Source of the DNA: Lutibacter sp.
GTDB taxonomy: Bacteria > Bacteroidota > Bacteroidia > Flavobacteriales > Flavobacteriaceae
DNA: 41,563 nt
Assembly: GCF_021647475.1 (NCBI RefSeq)
Contig: NZ_JAKIUR010000026.1
Coordinates: 1 to 41,563 of the forward strand
Direction: 5' to 3'
The notes beneath the pieces are model-generated. The model was not told where the DNA came from, made no database searches, and saw only the letters and a program-made list of their open reading frames with translations. Within the stretch, counting starts at the first letter, position 1. Every line of letters begins with the position of its first letter. Shown here piece after piece: positions 8,472 through 16,270 of this stretch. Both the position numbers and the translations under genes were made by a program.

Positions 8472-8788
8472 TTATTTCAAGAATTTAACATCAAAATATG
8501 ATAGATGTCATATATTAATATGAAAAATCATCTTTTATTTGTAAATAATTCAAATTTTTGTAAATATTAAAGTGTATATCCGTTTTGTGTCATATTTCAT
8601 ATTTATACGTCATGCTGAACCTGCCTGACCGGCAGGCAGGCTTGTTTCAGCATCTCATATAGTTTTTACTAATCACCGATTTATATTAATGAGACCCTGA
8701 AACAAGTACAGAGTGACGAACATTTTATGATTAATTACGGACAATCAATAATATTAATTAAATTAAGGATAATTAAATCTTTTTATCT
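8472..8788. other. 317-bp intergenic region
   Basis: No gene is seen here. The region holds a Crp-like imperfect site TATGA-N6-TCATA at 8497-8512 and one of two near-identical structured repeats (8573-8769) that reaches almost to the next start codon. Confidence 0.6.
8573..8769 (+). repeat. Composite palindromic repeat, copy 1
   Basis: This copy matches 15011-15189 along nearly its full length, including the unstructured flanks (TGTATATCCGTTTTGT at the left, ATTTTATGATTAATTA at the right). The core 8609-8717 folds on itself. GTCA opens and TGAC closes it. CTTGTTTCAGCATCTCAT pairs with ATGAGACCCTGAAACAAG. A side hairpin CCTGCCTG-ACCGG-CAGGCAGG sits in the left arm. It ends about 20 bp before the next gene. 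Confidence 0.85.
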
Positions 8789-9541
8789 GTGAAAAATGAG
8801 CTAATGGAAGAACTATATCATTTTAAAAATAAAAATTATAAATTTAATCAAAATGCCTTATTCAAAAAGCTTCTTAAAATAGCTAAAGATAAAAATACAG
8901 CTTCATTAATTGAATCAAAAATATTTGATAAAGGCGATTTTTTAGTAAGAGAAAATCAATTGGTAACAGGATTTTATTTTATTTTAAAAGGAAAAATAAA
9001 GGTATATAATTCAGGTTCTAAAAATAAAAAACAAATTTTAAAATTAGCAGCAAAAGGAGATTTAATTGGCATATCGGCTTTTAATTCAGCATATTATGGA
9101 GCAAGTGCTGTGGCAGAAGAAAAAGTGGAAGCCTATTTTATTACTCCTAAAAATTTAGAAATTTTATTAAGCAAGTATAATGATTTTAGTTTAACACTTA
9201 TAAAAGCATTGGCAGCCAAAGTTCGTAATTATGAAATTCGTCAAAAGCATTTAAGTTTATTATCTGCTACCGAAAGAGTTATTGATGCTCTTTTGTTAAT
9301 TTCTGCAAAATTTGGTGTAAAAACAACGGAAGGAATACTAATTGAACATTGCACTTCCAGAAAGGATATTTCTTCATTTTCAAGTGTTTCATTAGAAAAC
9401 ACTATTAGAACGTTAAGCAAACTGCAAAAAATGAATTATATTGATATTGGTTCTAAACTAATTGTAATTAAAAATAAATTGGAACTAGTTAATCTTATAA
9501 AAAAATCTTCTTTAATGGATTATAAATCTGAAAATAATTGA
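8789..9541 (+). CDS. Crp/Fnr-family transcription regulator 3
   Basis: A 250-residue regulator with an effector beta-roll (about 35-125; ENQLVTGFYFILKGKIKVYN and the GDLIGISAF segment), a dimer helix with EIRQKHLSLLSATERV, and a winged helix (about 185-235). It resembles regulator 4 (9742-10512) more than regulators 1 and 2. The start is GTG at 8789; an in-frame ATG at 8804 is an alternative. The recognition helix region (SSFSSVSLENTIRTLSKLQK) is less typical than usual. It stands at the head of the Moco region and has no cluster-type cysteines. Confidence 0.88.
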   Translation: MKNELMEELYHFKNKNYKFNQNALFKKLLKIAKDKNTASLIESKIFDKGDFLVRENQLVTGFYFILKGKIKVYNSGSKNKKQILKLAAKGDLIGISAFNSAYYGASAVAEEKVEAYFITPKNLEILLSKYNDFSLTLIKALAAKVRNYEIRQKHLSLLSATERVIDALLLISAKFGVKTTEGILIEHCTSRKDISSFSSVSLENTIRTLSKLQKMNYIDIGSKLIVIKNKLELVNLIKKSSLMDYKSENN

Positions 9542-9663
9542 TGATTATTTTTTGAGATCTATTTTTTAAAAGACAGTTATTGTTAATAATTGACTTTCTT
9601 TTTTGAGCGTTACACACCTTATTTCCATAAAATTTTTGTTACAAATAAACCTTCTAAAAGTTG

Positions 9664-9671
9664 TAACTTTG
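9664..9671 (+). promoter_or_regulatory. -7 box upstream of regulator 4 / moa operon
   Basis: TAACTTTG fits TAnnTTTG. The nearest TTTG upstream (9635-9638) is 25 bp away, longer than the standard 19-21. It would give a leader of about 65 nt. It probably drives regulator 4 and the moaA operon behind it. Confidence 0.5.
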
Positions 9672-9741
9672 CATTCAATTTTTTTATCCTATTTTTATAT
9701 TTATGGAACGAGATAAAAATACCAACTACTAAATTTATTTT

Positions 9742-10512
9742 ATGTTTAATCAATATAGTAAACACAATTTTAGAGAGCTGGAGTTAAAGTTAAAAAAAAG
9801 TATAAATTTTAACTTAAACCTTTTAGCTCAAAATAGTAAAACAAAGAATTTATTTTACATTAAAAAATATGAAAAAGATGCTTTTTTATTTGAACAAGGT
9901 GAAAAAGTTGACGGAATTTATTTTATAACAAAAGGTAAAGTAAAAATATTTAATACTGAATTTGCTAAATCAACTATTTTAAAATTAGCTTCAAAAGGAG
10001 ATATTGTAGGGTTATCAAGTTTAAATTTTCAAAAATACTTGTTTAGTGCTTCAGCTTTAAATCACGTAAAAGCTTATTTTATTAGTTTAAAAAACCTGAA
10101 AAAAATATTAAAAAGCACACCTAAATTAAGCTTTTTATTAATTAACTATCTTTCTTTAGAGTTGCAGTATTTTGAGCTAAGACAAAAACATAACGCCTTA
10201 TTTTCAGTAAAAGGAAAAGTGATAGAAGCATTATTAATAATTGCAAATTCCTACGGAAAAAGTACTGAAGAAGGAATTGAAATTACATATTGTATTCAAA
10301 GAAAAGAAATTGCCGCTGTTGCAAATACAACTTATGAAACAGTAATAAGAGAATTAAAAAAATTAAAATTAAAAGATGTAATTTCAGTTGAAAATCAGAA
10401 AATAGTAATTAAAGATAAAGAATATCTTATAAATTCTTTAAAAAAACATTGCGGTAGTGATGTAGAGAACAAAGATGACAGCTCTTGTTCGTATTTAGAT
10501 TTTTTATATTAA
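9742..10512 (+). CDS. Crp/Fnr-family transcription regulator 4, with Cys-bearing tail
   Basis: This 256-residue regulator is similar to regulator 3: an effector beta-roll (about 40-125; EQGEKVDGIYFITKGKVKIF), dimer helix with ELRQKHNALFSVKGKV, and a winged helix with TTYETVIRELKKLKLKD. After the winged helix there is a 20-residue polar tail with two cysteines (HCGSDVENKDDSSCS), which could be redox-active; this is speculation. It lies 12 bp upstream of moaA, so it is the first gene of the Moco operon and a likely regulator of it or of the molybdoenzyme at 19209-23942. Confidence 0.88.
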   Translation: MFNQYSKHNFRELELKLKKSINFNLNLLAQNSKTKNLFYIKKYEKDAFLFEQGEKVDGIYFITKGKVKIFNTEFAKSTILKLASKGDIVGLSSLNFQKYLFSASALNHVKAYFISLKNLKKILKSTPKLSFLLINYLSLELQYFELRQKHNALFSVKGKVIEALLIIANSYGKSTEEGIEITYCIQRKEIAAVANTTYETVIRELKKLKLKDVISVENQKIVIKDKEYLINSLKKHCGSDVENKDDSSCSYLDFLY

Positions 10513-10524
10513 AATAAAAGTATT

Positions 10525-11511
10525 TTGGAACTTAAAGATAAATTTGGAAGAAAAATAAGCTATTTACGACTGGCAATTACAGACAGATGTAATTTACGAT
10601 GCCAATATTGTATGCCAGCTCAAGGAATCAATATTGTAGCTAGAAAAGAGTTGCTTACGTATAAAGAAATGTATCGAATTGTTCGGATACTTTCGGAGTT
10701 GGGCGTAAACAAAGTTCGTTTAACAGGCGGAGAGCCATTTGTTAGAAAAGATTTTATACATTTTTTAGAATCCTTATCATTTAATGATAAGTTAAATGAA
10801 ATAAACATTACCACAAACGGAGCCTTAATTTCTAAACATATTGAAAAATTAGAGGAGCTAAATATAAACAGTATTAACTTAAGTATTGACAGTCTGCAAA
10901 AAGAGAAATTTGCAAAAATTACTAGAAGAGATGTTTTTGATAATGTGTATGAAACCTTTTTAGATTTAGAAAAAAGCAAACTGAAATTAAAACTAAATGT
11001 AGTAGTTCAATCAGGTTTTAATACCGATGAAATTATTGATTTTGTACAGCTTTCAAAAGATAAAGATATTGCCGTTCGGTTTATAGAAGAAATGCCTTTT
11101 AACGGCAAAGGACAACGAAAAATGGATGAAGAGTGGAACTTTAAAAATATCTATAGTTTTATTGAAAATCATTATAAAACTATAAATAAAGTAAAATCTA
11201 AAAAATCTTCCACTTCGGTAAACTATCAAATACCAAATTACAAAGGAACCTTTGGAATTATACCAGCTTTTACCCGAACAATTTGTGGCGATTGCAATAG
11301 AATTAGAATTACAGCAACCGGACTTTTTAAAAACTGTTTGTTTGATAGCGGTGTTTTTAATGTAAGAGATTTTATAAGAAACGGAGCAACAGATGATGAA
11401 TTGAAAGATTTATTTATCAACACAGTTCATCATAAACCTGAAAATGGATTTGTGGCAGAAGCCACCAGAGATAACAACGTTTCCGAAAGTATGTCAACCA
11501 TTGGAGGATAA
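10525..11511 (+). CDS. moaA: GTP 3',8-cyclase (radical SAM)
   Basis: This enzyme catalyses the first step of molybdenum cofactor synthesis, turning GTP into 3',8-cH2GTP with MoaC acting next. The radical-SAM cluster motif CNLRCQYC is near residues 22-29 and the LTGGEPFVRKD SAM-binding segment follows at about 67-77. The C-terminal second cluster is CGDCNRIRITATGLFKNCL near 253-271, and the protein ends in the functionally required GG. The length of 328 residues is normal. The start is TTG at 10525; no better in-frame ATG lies upstream, and the N-terminus ELKDKFGRKISYLRLAITDRC matches the family from that point. Confidence 0.96.
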   Translation: MELKDKFGRKISYLRLAITDRCNLRCQYCMPAQGINIVARKELLTYKEMYRIVRILSELGVNKVRLTGGEPFVRKDFIHFLESLSFNDKLNEINITTNGALISKHIEKLEELNINSINLSIDSLQKEKFAKITRRDVFDNVYETFLDLEKSKLKLKLNVVVQSGFNTDEIIDFVQLSKDKDIAVRFIEEMPFNGKGQRKMDEEWNFKNIYSFIENHYKTINKVKSKKSSTSVNYQIPNYKGTFGIIPAFTRTICGDCNRIRITATGLFKNCLFDSGVFNVRDFIRNGATDDELKDLFINTVHHKPENGFVAEATRDNNVSESMSTIGG

Positions 11512-11533
11512 ATTAATTGAAAAGAAATAGAAA

Positions 11534-12754
11534 ATGAGCTTAACTACAGTAAAAGAAGCATTAGCTATCATTTTAAATAATGAGCAAAACTTTGGAACAG
11601 AAAATATAGATTTTGAAAAATCATTAGGCAGGGTTTTAAAAGAAGATATTATTGCAGATCGAGATTTTCCTCCATTTGACCGAGTTAGTATGGATGGTAT
11701 TGCAATAAATATTGATACTTTTAAAAAAGGTCAAACCAATTTTAAAATTGAAGGAATTCAAGCCGCAGGTGATGCTCAAAAAACACTACAAAACACAGCC
11801 AATTGTTTAGAAGCAATGACAGGTGCAGTTTTACCAAAAAACACCAATGCTGTTGTTCAATATGAATTATTGAAAATTGAAAACGGAATAGCAACGTTAG
11901 AAACAGATGTTATAAAAGATTTTCAAAATATTCATAAAAAAGGATTAGATAGAAAACAAGGAGCTATTTTAATCAAAAAAAACACTAAAATATCAGCTGC
12001 AGAAATAGGAGTTTTTGCAACGGTTGGTAAAACTACCGTAAAAGTTGCCAAGCAACCCAAAGTAATGATTATTTCTACAGGTAATGAATTAGTAAAAGTT
12101 TCTGAAAAACCTGCAGATTTTCAAATAAGAAGAAGCAATGTATTTACCTTAGTAGCACATTTAAAAAAGTTAAATATAAATGCCCAAACAGCTCATATTG
12201 AAGATGATAAAAAAATGTTATCTCAAAAAATTGAAACTTTTTTAAATGAATATGATGTGTTGCTTTTTAGCGGGGCAGTATCTAAAGGTAAACTAGATTT
12301 TATCCCGGAAATTTTAAATAATTTAGGCGTTAAAAAATTATTTCACAGAGTAAAACAACGACCAGGAAAACCATTTTGGTTTGGTAAAAAAGTTTATGCT
12401 GAGCGGAGTCGAAATGGCAATACTACAGTTTTTGCATTTCCTGGAAATCCAGTTTCAACGTATGTAAGTTGTTTAAAATATTTTTATCCTTGGTATTATA
12501 AATCGGTAGGATTAAATTTTGAAAATAAAAATAAAGCAATTTTATCCGAAGATTTTTATTTTAAACCAGATTTAACTTATTTTTTACAAGTTACTTTAAA
12601 AAATGTTGATGGAAAACTAATGGCGACTCCAGTTTCAGGAAAAGGTTCTGGTGATTTAGCAAATTTAGTTGATGCTGATGCTTTTTTGGAATTGCCAGAT
12701 GATAAGAGTAATTTTACAAAAGGAGAAGTTTTTCCAATTATAACGTACAGATAA
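11534..12754 (+). CDS. moeA: Molybdopterin molybdenumtransferase
   Basis: MoeA inserts molybdate into adenylated molybdopterin. The protein shows the N-terminal DFPPFDRVSMDGIA segment (about 53-66), ISTGNELVKV (about 178-187), the GAVSKGKLDF variant of the GGVSxGxxD motif (about 246-255) and FAFPGNPVSTYV (about 299-310). Length 406 is normal. Residues 289-295 (AERSRNG) are encoded by a repeat fragment, CTGAGCGGAGTCGAA, also found upstream of hisIE; it sits in a loop just before the conserved FAFPGNP strand and keeps the frame. The gene is in an operon 22 bp after moaA. Confidence 0.95.
   Translation: MSLTTVKEALAIILNNEQNFGTENIDFEKSLGRVLKEDIIADRDFPPFDRVSMDGIAINIDTFKKGQTNFKIEGIQAAGDAQKTLQNTANCLEAMTGAVLPKNTNAVVQYELLKIENGIATLETDVIKDFQNIHKKGLDRKQGAILIKKNTKISAAEIGVFATVGKTTVKVAKQPKVMIISTGNELVKVSEKPADFQIRRSNVFTLVAHLKKLNINAQTAHIEDDKKMLSQKIETFLNEYDVLLFSGAVSKGKLDFIPEILNNLGVKKLFHRVKQRPGKPFWFGKKVYAERSRNGNTTVFAFPGNPVSTYVSCLKYFYPWYYKSVGLNFENKNKAILSEDFYFKPDLTYFLQVTLKNVDGKLMATPVSGKGSGDLANLVDADAFLELPDDKSNFTKGEVFPIITYR
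12399..12413 (+). repeat. Repeat arm embedded in moeA
   Basis: CTGAGCGGAGTCGAA is the same arm as in the inverted repeat at 41328-41381. Here a single arm occurs, in frame within the moeA coding sequence, adding about six residues to a loop. Confidence 0.7.
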
Positions 12755-12762
12755 AATAACCC

Positions 12763-12790
12763 GTCATTGCGAACGCAGTGAAGCAATCTT
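12763..12790 (+). repeat. Short palindromic repeat between moeA and moaC
   Basis: It begins GTCATTGCGAACGCAG and ends GCAATCTT: the inner arms TTGCGAAC/GTGAAGCAA fold into a hairpin. It fills most of the 42 bp between moeA and moaC. Start and end match the other GTCAT...ATCT repeats in this window. Confidence 0.7.
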
Positions 12791-12796
12791 TTTATT

Positions 12797-13276
12797 ATGA
12801 AAGATAAATTTACTCACATAAACAAAAAAAACAACCCAAAAATGGTAAATGTGGGTGATAAAAAAATCACCAAACGAAAAGCTACGGCTAAAGCTACTAT
12901 GTTTTTAGGAAGTGAAATTATTGCACATTTTCAGGGAAAAGAATTAATTACCAAAAAAGGACCGGTTTTTCAAACGGCAATTGTTGCTGGAATTCAGGCG
13001 GTTAAAAAAACATCAGACCTTATTCCAATGTGTCATCCGTTATTAATTAATGGAACCGATATTGATATTCAAATTATTGATAATGAACACATTGAAATTA
13101 TTTGCGAAGTTTCTATTGAAGGAAAAACTGGCGTTGAAATGGAAGCGTTAACAGGAGCAAATATTGCTGCTTTAACCGTGTACGATATGTGTAAAGCCAT
13201 CTCACAAAAAATGGTGATAAAAGAAGTGAAATTAGTGAAAAAATCAGGAGGAAAAAGTGATATAAACAATGGGTAA
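12797..13276 (+). CDS. moaC: Cyclic pyranopterin monophosphate synthase
   Basis: MoaC converts the MoaA product to cPMP. The protein has the diagnostic DLIPMCHPLLI segment (about 74-84), and EGKTGVEMEALTGANIAALTVYDMCKA (about 111-137) with the catalytic Lys and Asp. Length 159 matches single-domain MoaC. It overlaps the following gene by 8 bp, indicating translational coupling. Confidence 0.96.
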   Translation: MKDKFTHINKKNNPKMVNVGDKKITKRKATAKATMFLGSEIIAHFQGKELITKKGPVFQTAIVAGIQAVKKTSDLIPMCHPLLINGTDIDIQIIDNEHIEIICEVSIEGKTGVEMEALTGANIAALTVYDMCKAISQKMVIKEVKLVKKSGGKSDINNG

Positions 13277-14381
13277 ACATCAAAAACATGCCAAACTAGG
13301 TTTACGAAATAATAATAATTTCGCACCAAATGAAATTGCCATTGTGGGTACAAAATGCAATGAAGTTTCTAAATTAGTACAGCAAGTTTCCGAAAAATTA
13401 ACCAACTACAAATTAGCTTATTTTGATGCGTCTCACTCAAAAGATGAACGTAAACAAAACGTTGAAGAATTCGTTTTTAATGCTAACGGGAATATCACAA
13501 TCAATAGTATTGGAAACCTAAACAAATTCAATCAAAGAATCCAATTTTCGCAGTACGATTTTGTGTTTATAAACGGAAATCATTATCAGGCAACCAAGCA
13601 AATTTTAGTATTGGATAATGAAAAAGAAGCTTCAGTTTTAAAACGATTGGAGCAACTAAATAATATCCAATTTGTAATTAAATTAACTGAAGATGCTAAA
13701 TATTTTGATTTTTTATTGGAGAAAAATCCACAAATCAAAAATTTAAAATGTTATAAAGTTTCTGAAATTGATAAGATTTCAAAACATATTGAAAATTTAA
13801 TTCAAGAAAAAATTGCAGCCATTCAAGGATTGGTGTTGGCAGGTGGTAAAAGTACCAGAATGGGAACAGATAAAGGCACATTATATTTTTATGGTAAAAA
13901 TCAACGAGATGTTGCTATTGAATTGCTTGAAAAAAATCATTTAAAAACATATTTATCCGTTAGAAAAGAACAAGATATTACTATAGAAAATAAAATAGTT
14001 GATACTTTTATAGGATTAGGTCCGTTTGGTGCAATTTGTTCCGCATTTCAATCTAATCCAAATGTAGCTTGGTTAGTGCTGGCAACTGATTTGCCTTTTG
14101 TAGATGATAAAGTTATTCAAAAATTATTAAAATACAGAAATCCTTCAAAAGCAGCAACTACTATTAAAGGAAAAGGAAAACAATTTCCTGAACCTTTAAT
14201 TACTCTTTGGGAACCCAAAAGTTATCCATTATTACTCAATTATTTAGCTCAAGGATATTCTTGTCCACGTAAAGTGTTGATTAATTCAGAAGTTGAAATT
14301 ATTGAAGTAGAGGATGATTTAATTAGAAATATAAATACACCAGAAGAATTTAAAAAAGCCAAAAAAGAAATAAATGAATAA
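13269..14381 (+). CDS. mobA: MobA-type molybdenum cofactor nucleotidyltransferase with MobB-like N-terminal domain
   Basis: The C-terminal half (about 187-370) is MobA, which attaches a nucleotide to Mo-molybdopterin. It has the GLVLAGGKSTRMGTDKG nucleotide loop and the LATDLPFVDD metal-binding segment. The N-terminal 180 residues start with EIAIVGTKCNEVSKLVQQV and have an alternating alpha/beta pattern. This resembles MobB, whose P-loop would be GxxGSGKT at this point; here the Gly-Ser-Gly-Lys-Thr core is gone, so GTP binding is doubtful. Known MobA is about 190 residues, so this is a fusion. It overlaps both neighbours (moaC and the DUF1835 gene) by 8 bp. A dinucleotide-cofactor product suits the bis-MGD-type molybdoenzyme downstream. 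Confidence 0.88.
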   Translation: MGKHQKHAKLGLRNNNNFAPNEIAIVGTKCNEVSKLVQQVSEKLTNYKLAYFDASHSKDERKQNVEEFVFNANGNITINSIGNLNKFNQRIQFSQYDFVFINGNHYQATKQILVLDNEKEASVLKRLEQLNNIQFVIKLTEDAKYFDFLLEKNPQIKNLKCYKVSEIDKISKHIENLIQEKIAAIQGLVLAGGKSTRMGTDKGTLYFYGKNQRDVAIELLEKNHLKTYLSVRKEQDITIENKIVDTFIGLGPFGAICSAFQSNPNVAWLVLATDLPFVDDKVIQKLLKYRNPSKAATTIKGKGKQFPEPLITLWEPKSYPLLLNYLAQGYSCPRKVLINSEVEIIEVEDDLIRNINTPEEFKKAKKEINE

Positions 14382-14988
14382 TAGTATTCACGTATTAAAT
14401 GGTGAAAAAACAGCTCAGCAATTTGAAGAAGTCAATTTAATGGGTGAGCGAATTGTTTTTAATGAAATGTTAAATGAAGGACCAATTCATAAAGATATTG
14501 GTAGTGATGCTTTTTTTAAATTGCGTTATGCTTATTTTGAAAAAGAATATCAAATAGATAAGCTTGCCTATTTTGATGCTTCCATTAAACCTTTAGTAAA
14601 ATTAGAAAATGCCGATACTTATAATAAAGTAGTTTTATGGTTCAATTATAATTTGGTTAACCAAATAAATATGTTGGCAGTTTGCACATATTTACTAAAA
14701 AACTATAGAAAAGATCATCAATATTATTTAGTTTGTATTGACGAAAAAGAAAAATCGCAATTAATATTTTCTGATAATATTTCGGAAAAATATGAGGAAT
14801 TGTATCAACATAAAATTAAGTTAAGTAGAAATAATTTAGTGTATGCAAAAGAATGTTGGGATATTTTTGTAAATAATAATAAAGAAGAATTAGAAAACTT
14901 CAATTTTAATAAATCAGATAAATTTAAATATCTACAAAAAGCAATTCAACACTATTTAAATGAATTTTCAAACAAAAAAATTGAATAA
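14374..14988 (+). CDS. DUF1835-like protein of unknown function
   Basis: A 204-residue soluble protein whose start (IHVLNGEKTAQQFEE followed by a GERIVFNEMLNEGPI segment) resembles DUF1835 proteins, which read HVLNGD...W.E.L.EGP. The middle contains a VVLWFNYNLVNQINMLAV segment typical of that family. No catalytic motif is visible. It overlaps the mobA-type gene by 8 bp and ends the first Moco operon, so a Moco-related role is possible but unproven. Confidence 0.65.
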   Translation: MNNSIHVLNGEKTAQQFEEVNLMGERIVFNEMLNEGPIHKDIGSDAFFKLRYAYFEKEYQIDKLAYFDASIKPLVKLENADTYNKVVLWFNYNLVNQINMLAVCTYLLKNYRKDHQYYLVCIDEKEKSQLIFSDNISEKYEELYQHKIKLSRNNLVYAKECWDIFVNNNKEELENFNFNKSDKFKYLQKAIQHYLNEFSNKKIE

Positions 14989-15010
14989 AATTGATGATAA
15001 AAAATTAAAA

Positions 15011-15189
15011 TGTATATCCGTTTTGTATCATATTTATACGTCATGCTGAACCTGCCTGTCGGCAAGGCAGGCTTGTTTCAGAATCTCATGATGATTGTAA
15101 ATCAACATAATAAAGTGAGACCCTCAAACAAGTTTAGGGTGACGAACATTTTATGATTAATTAAGGACGATCAATAATATTAAATTAAG
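15011..15189 (+). repeat. Composite palindromic repeat, copy 2
   Basis: This is the second copy of the element at 8573-8769, running to one base before the moeB ATG. The fold is kept: GTCA at 15040 and TGAC at 15140-15143, outer arms with CTTGTTTCAG against CTCAAACAAG, and the side hairpin CCTGCC...GGCAGG with a changed loop. The sequence between the arms differs from copy 1 while the flanks are conserved. Confidence 0.85.
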
Positions 15190-15190
15190 A

Positions 15191-16270
15191 ATGGAGCTAA
15201 ACAAAACAAACTATTTTAAACGCCAAACCACTTTGTCAGAAATAGGCGAAAAAGGGCAACAATTATTGCAACAAGCAAAAGTGTTGGTTATTGGTTGTGG
15301 AGGTTTGGGGAGTCCAATAGCAATTTATTTGGCAACTAGCGGAGTTGGAGAACTTCATTTGGTAGATTTTGATACCATTTCTATTTCAAACTTACACCGA
15401 CAAGTTTTTTATAAAGTAGAAGATGTTGAACAATCGAAAGCGAAAATTTTAGCAAATGAAATAAAAAAGAGAGCTCCTTTTACAAAAGTCACATTCTCAG
15501 AAATAGCAATTGCAAAAGATTCTATTTTAAATGTACTTTCAAAATATGATGTAATTGTTGAAGCTACCGATAATTTACCTGTAAAATATTTAATAAATGA
15601 TGCTTGTTTTTTAACAAAAAAACCATTGGTTTATGGTTCGTTATACAAATTTGATGGTTATGTAGCAACGTTTAATGTTTTAAATAAAGATGGAAATTAT
15701 ACGTGTAATTTACGAGATGCTTTTCCAAAAATAGCTACTGATATTCCTAACTGCGAAGAAGCTGGAACGTTAAATCCTATTGTTGGAATAATAGCTTTGT
15801 TGCAAGTAAATGAAGTAATAAAATTAATTACTAAAACAGGTAATTTGTTAACCAATACGTTATTGATTTATAATAGTTTAAAAAATTCACAACTTAAAAT
15901 AAAACTTAAAAAGAACGATGCGTTAAATATTAGTGAGCTGTTTTTAAATTCAGATTATCAGCAAAAATATTGTGCTACACAAAACGCTGAGTTTTTAATT
16001 TCATCAAAGGAATTAAAACAAAAATTAGAAAATAATTCTTTAGAAATTATTAGCGTTATTAATAATATTGATATAGAACTTCCTTTTCCAGTAACTCAAA
16101 AAATACCATATTCACAATTTGAGATGGATGAATTTAAACCGAACTTCAATAAAAATTATGTGATTATTTGTAAAAAAGGAATTACAAGTTATGATGTAGT
16201 AGTAAAATTAAAAGAAAAATATCCATTACTTTCTGTATTGAGTTTATCGGAAGGAATACAAAATTATTAA
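15191..16270 (+). CDS. moeB: MoeB/ThiF-type adenylyltransferase fused to a rhodanese domain
   Basis: This enzyme activates the C-terminal GG of a small sulfur carrier (probably MoaD, 18811-19053) by adenylation. Residues 10-235 are the E1-like domain: RQTTLSEIGEKGQ, the ATP loop VLVIGCGGLGSPIA (about 32-45), the VDFDTISISNLHRQ segment and ATDNLPVKYLIND. The two CxxC zinc pairs of E. coli MoeB are absent (CNLR in place of the first, none for the second). Residues about 265-359 are a rhodanese domain with active-site loop CKKGITS (Cys327), which could carry persulfide sulfur to the activated carrier. Such fusions resemble MOCS3/Uba4. The next gene starts immediately after the stop. Confidence 0.9.
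   Translation: MELNKTNYFKRQTTLSEIGEKGQQLLQQAKVLVIGCGGLGSPIAIYLATSGVGELHLVDFDTISISNLHRQVFYKVEDVEQSKAKILANEIKKRAPFTKVTFSEIAIAKDSILNVLSKYDVIVEATDNLPVKYLINDACFLTKKPLVYGSLYKFDGYVATFNVLNKDGNYTCNLRDAFPKIATDIPNCEEAGTLNPIVGIIALLQVNEVIKLITKTGNLLTNTLLIYNSLKNSQLKIKLKKNDALNISELFLNSDYQQKYCATQNAEFLISSKELKQKLENNSLEIISVINNIDIELPFPVTQKIPYSQFEMDEFKPNFNKNYVIICKKGITSYDVVVKLKEKYPLLSVLSLSEGIQNY

Noticed and set aside
8497..8512. TATGA-N6-TCATA as a Crp-type operator
   Set aside because: The spacing fits but the sequence is AT-rich, imperfect beyond five bases and 280 bp from the next gene; chance is likely.
9590..9787. 65-codon open frame before regulator 4
   Set aside because: It spans the promoter box, overlaps the regulator start in another frame and has no recognisable features.
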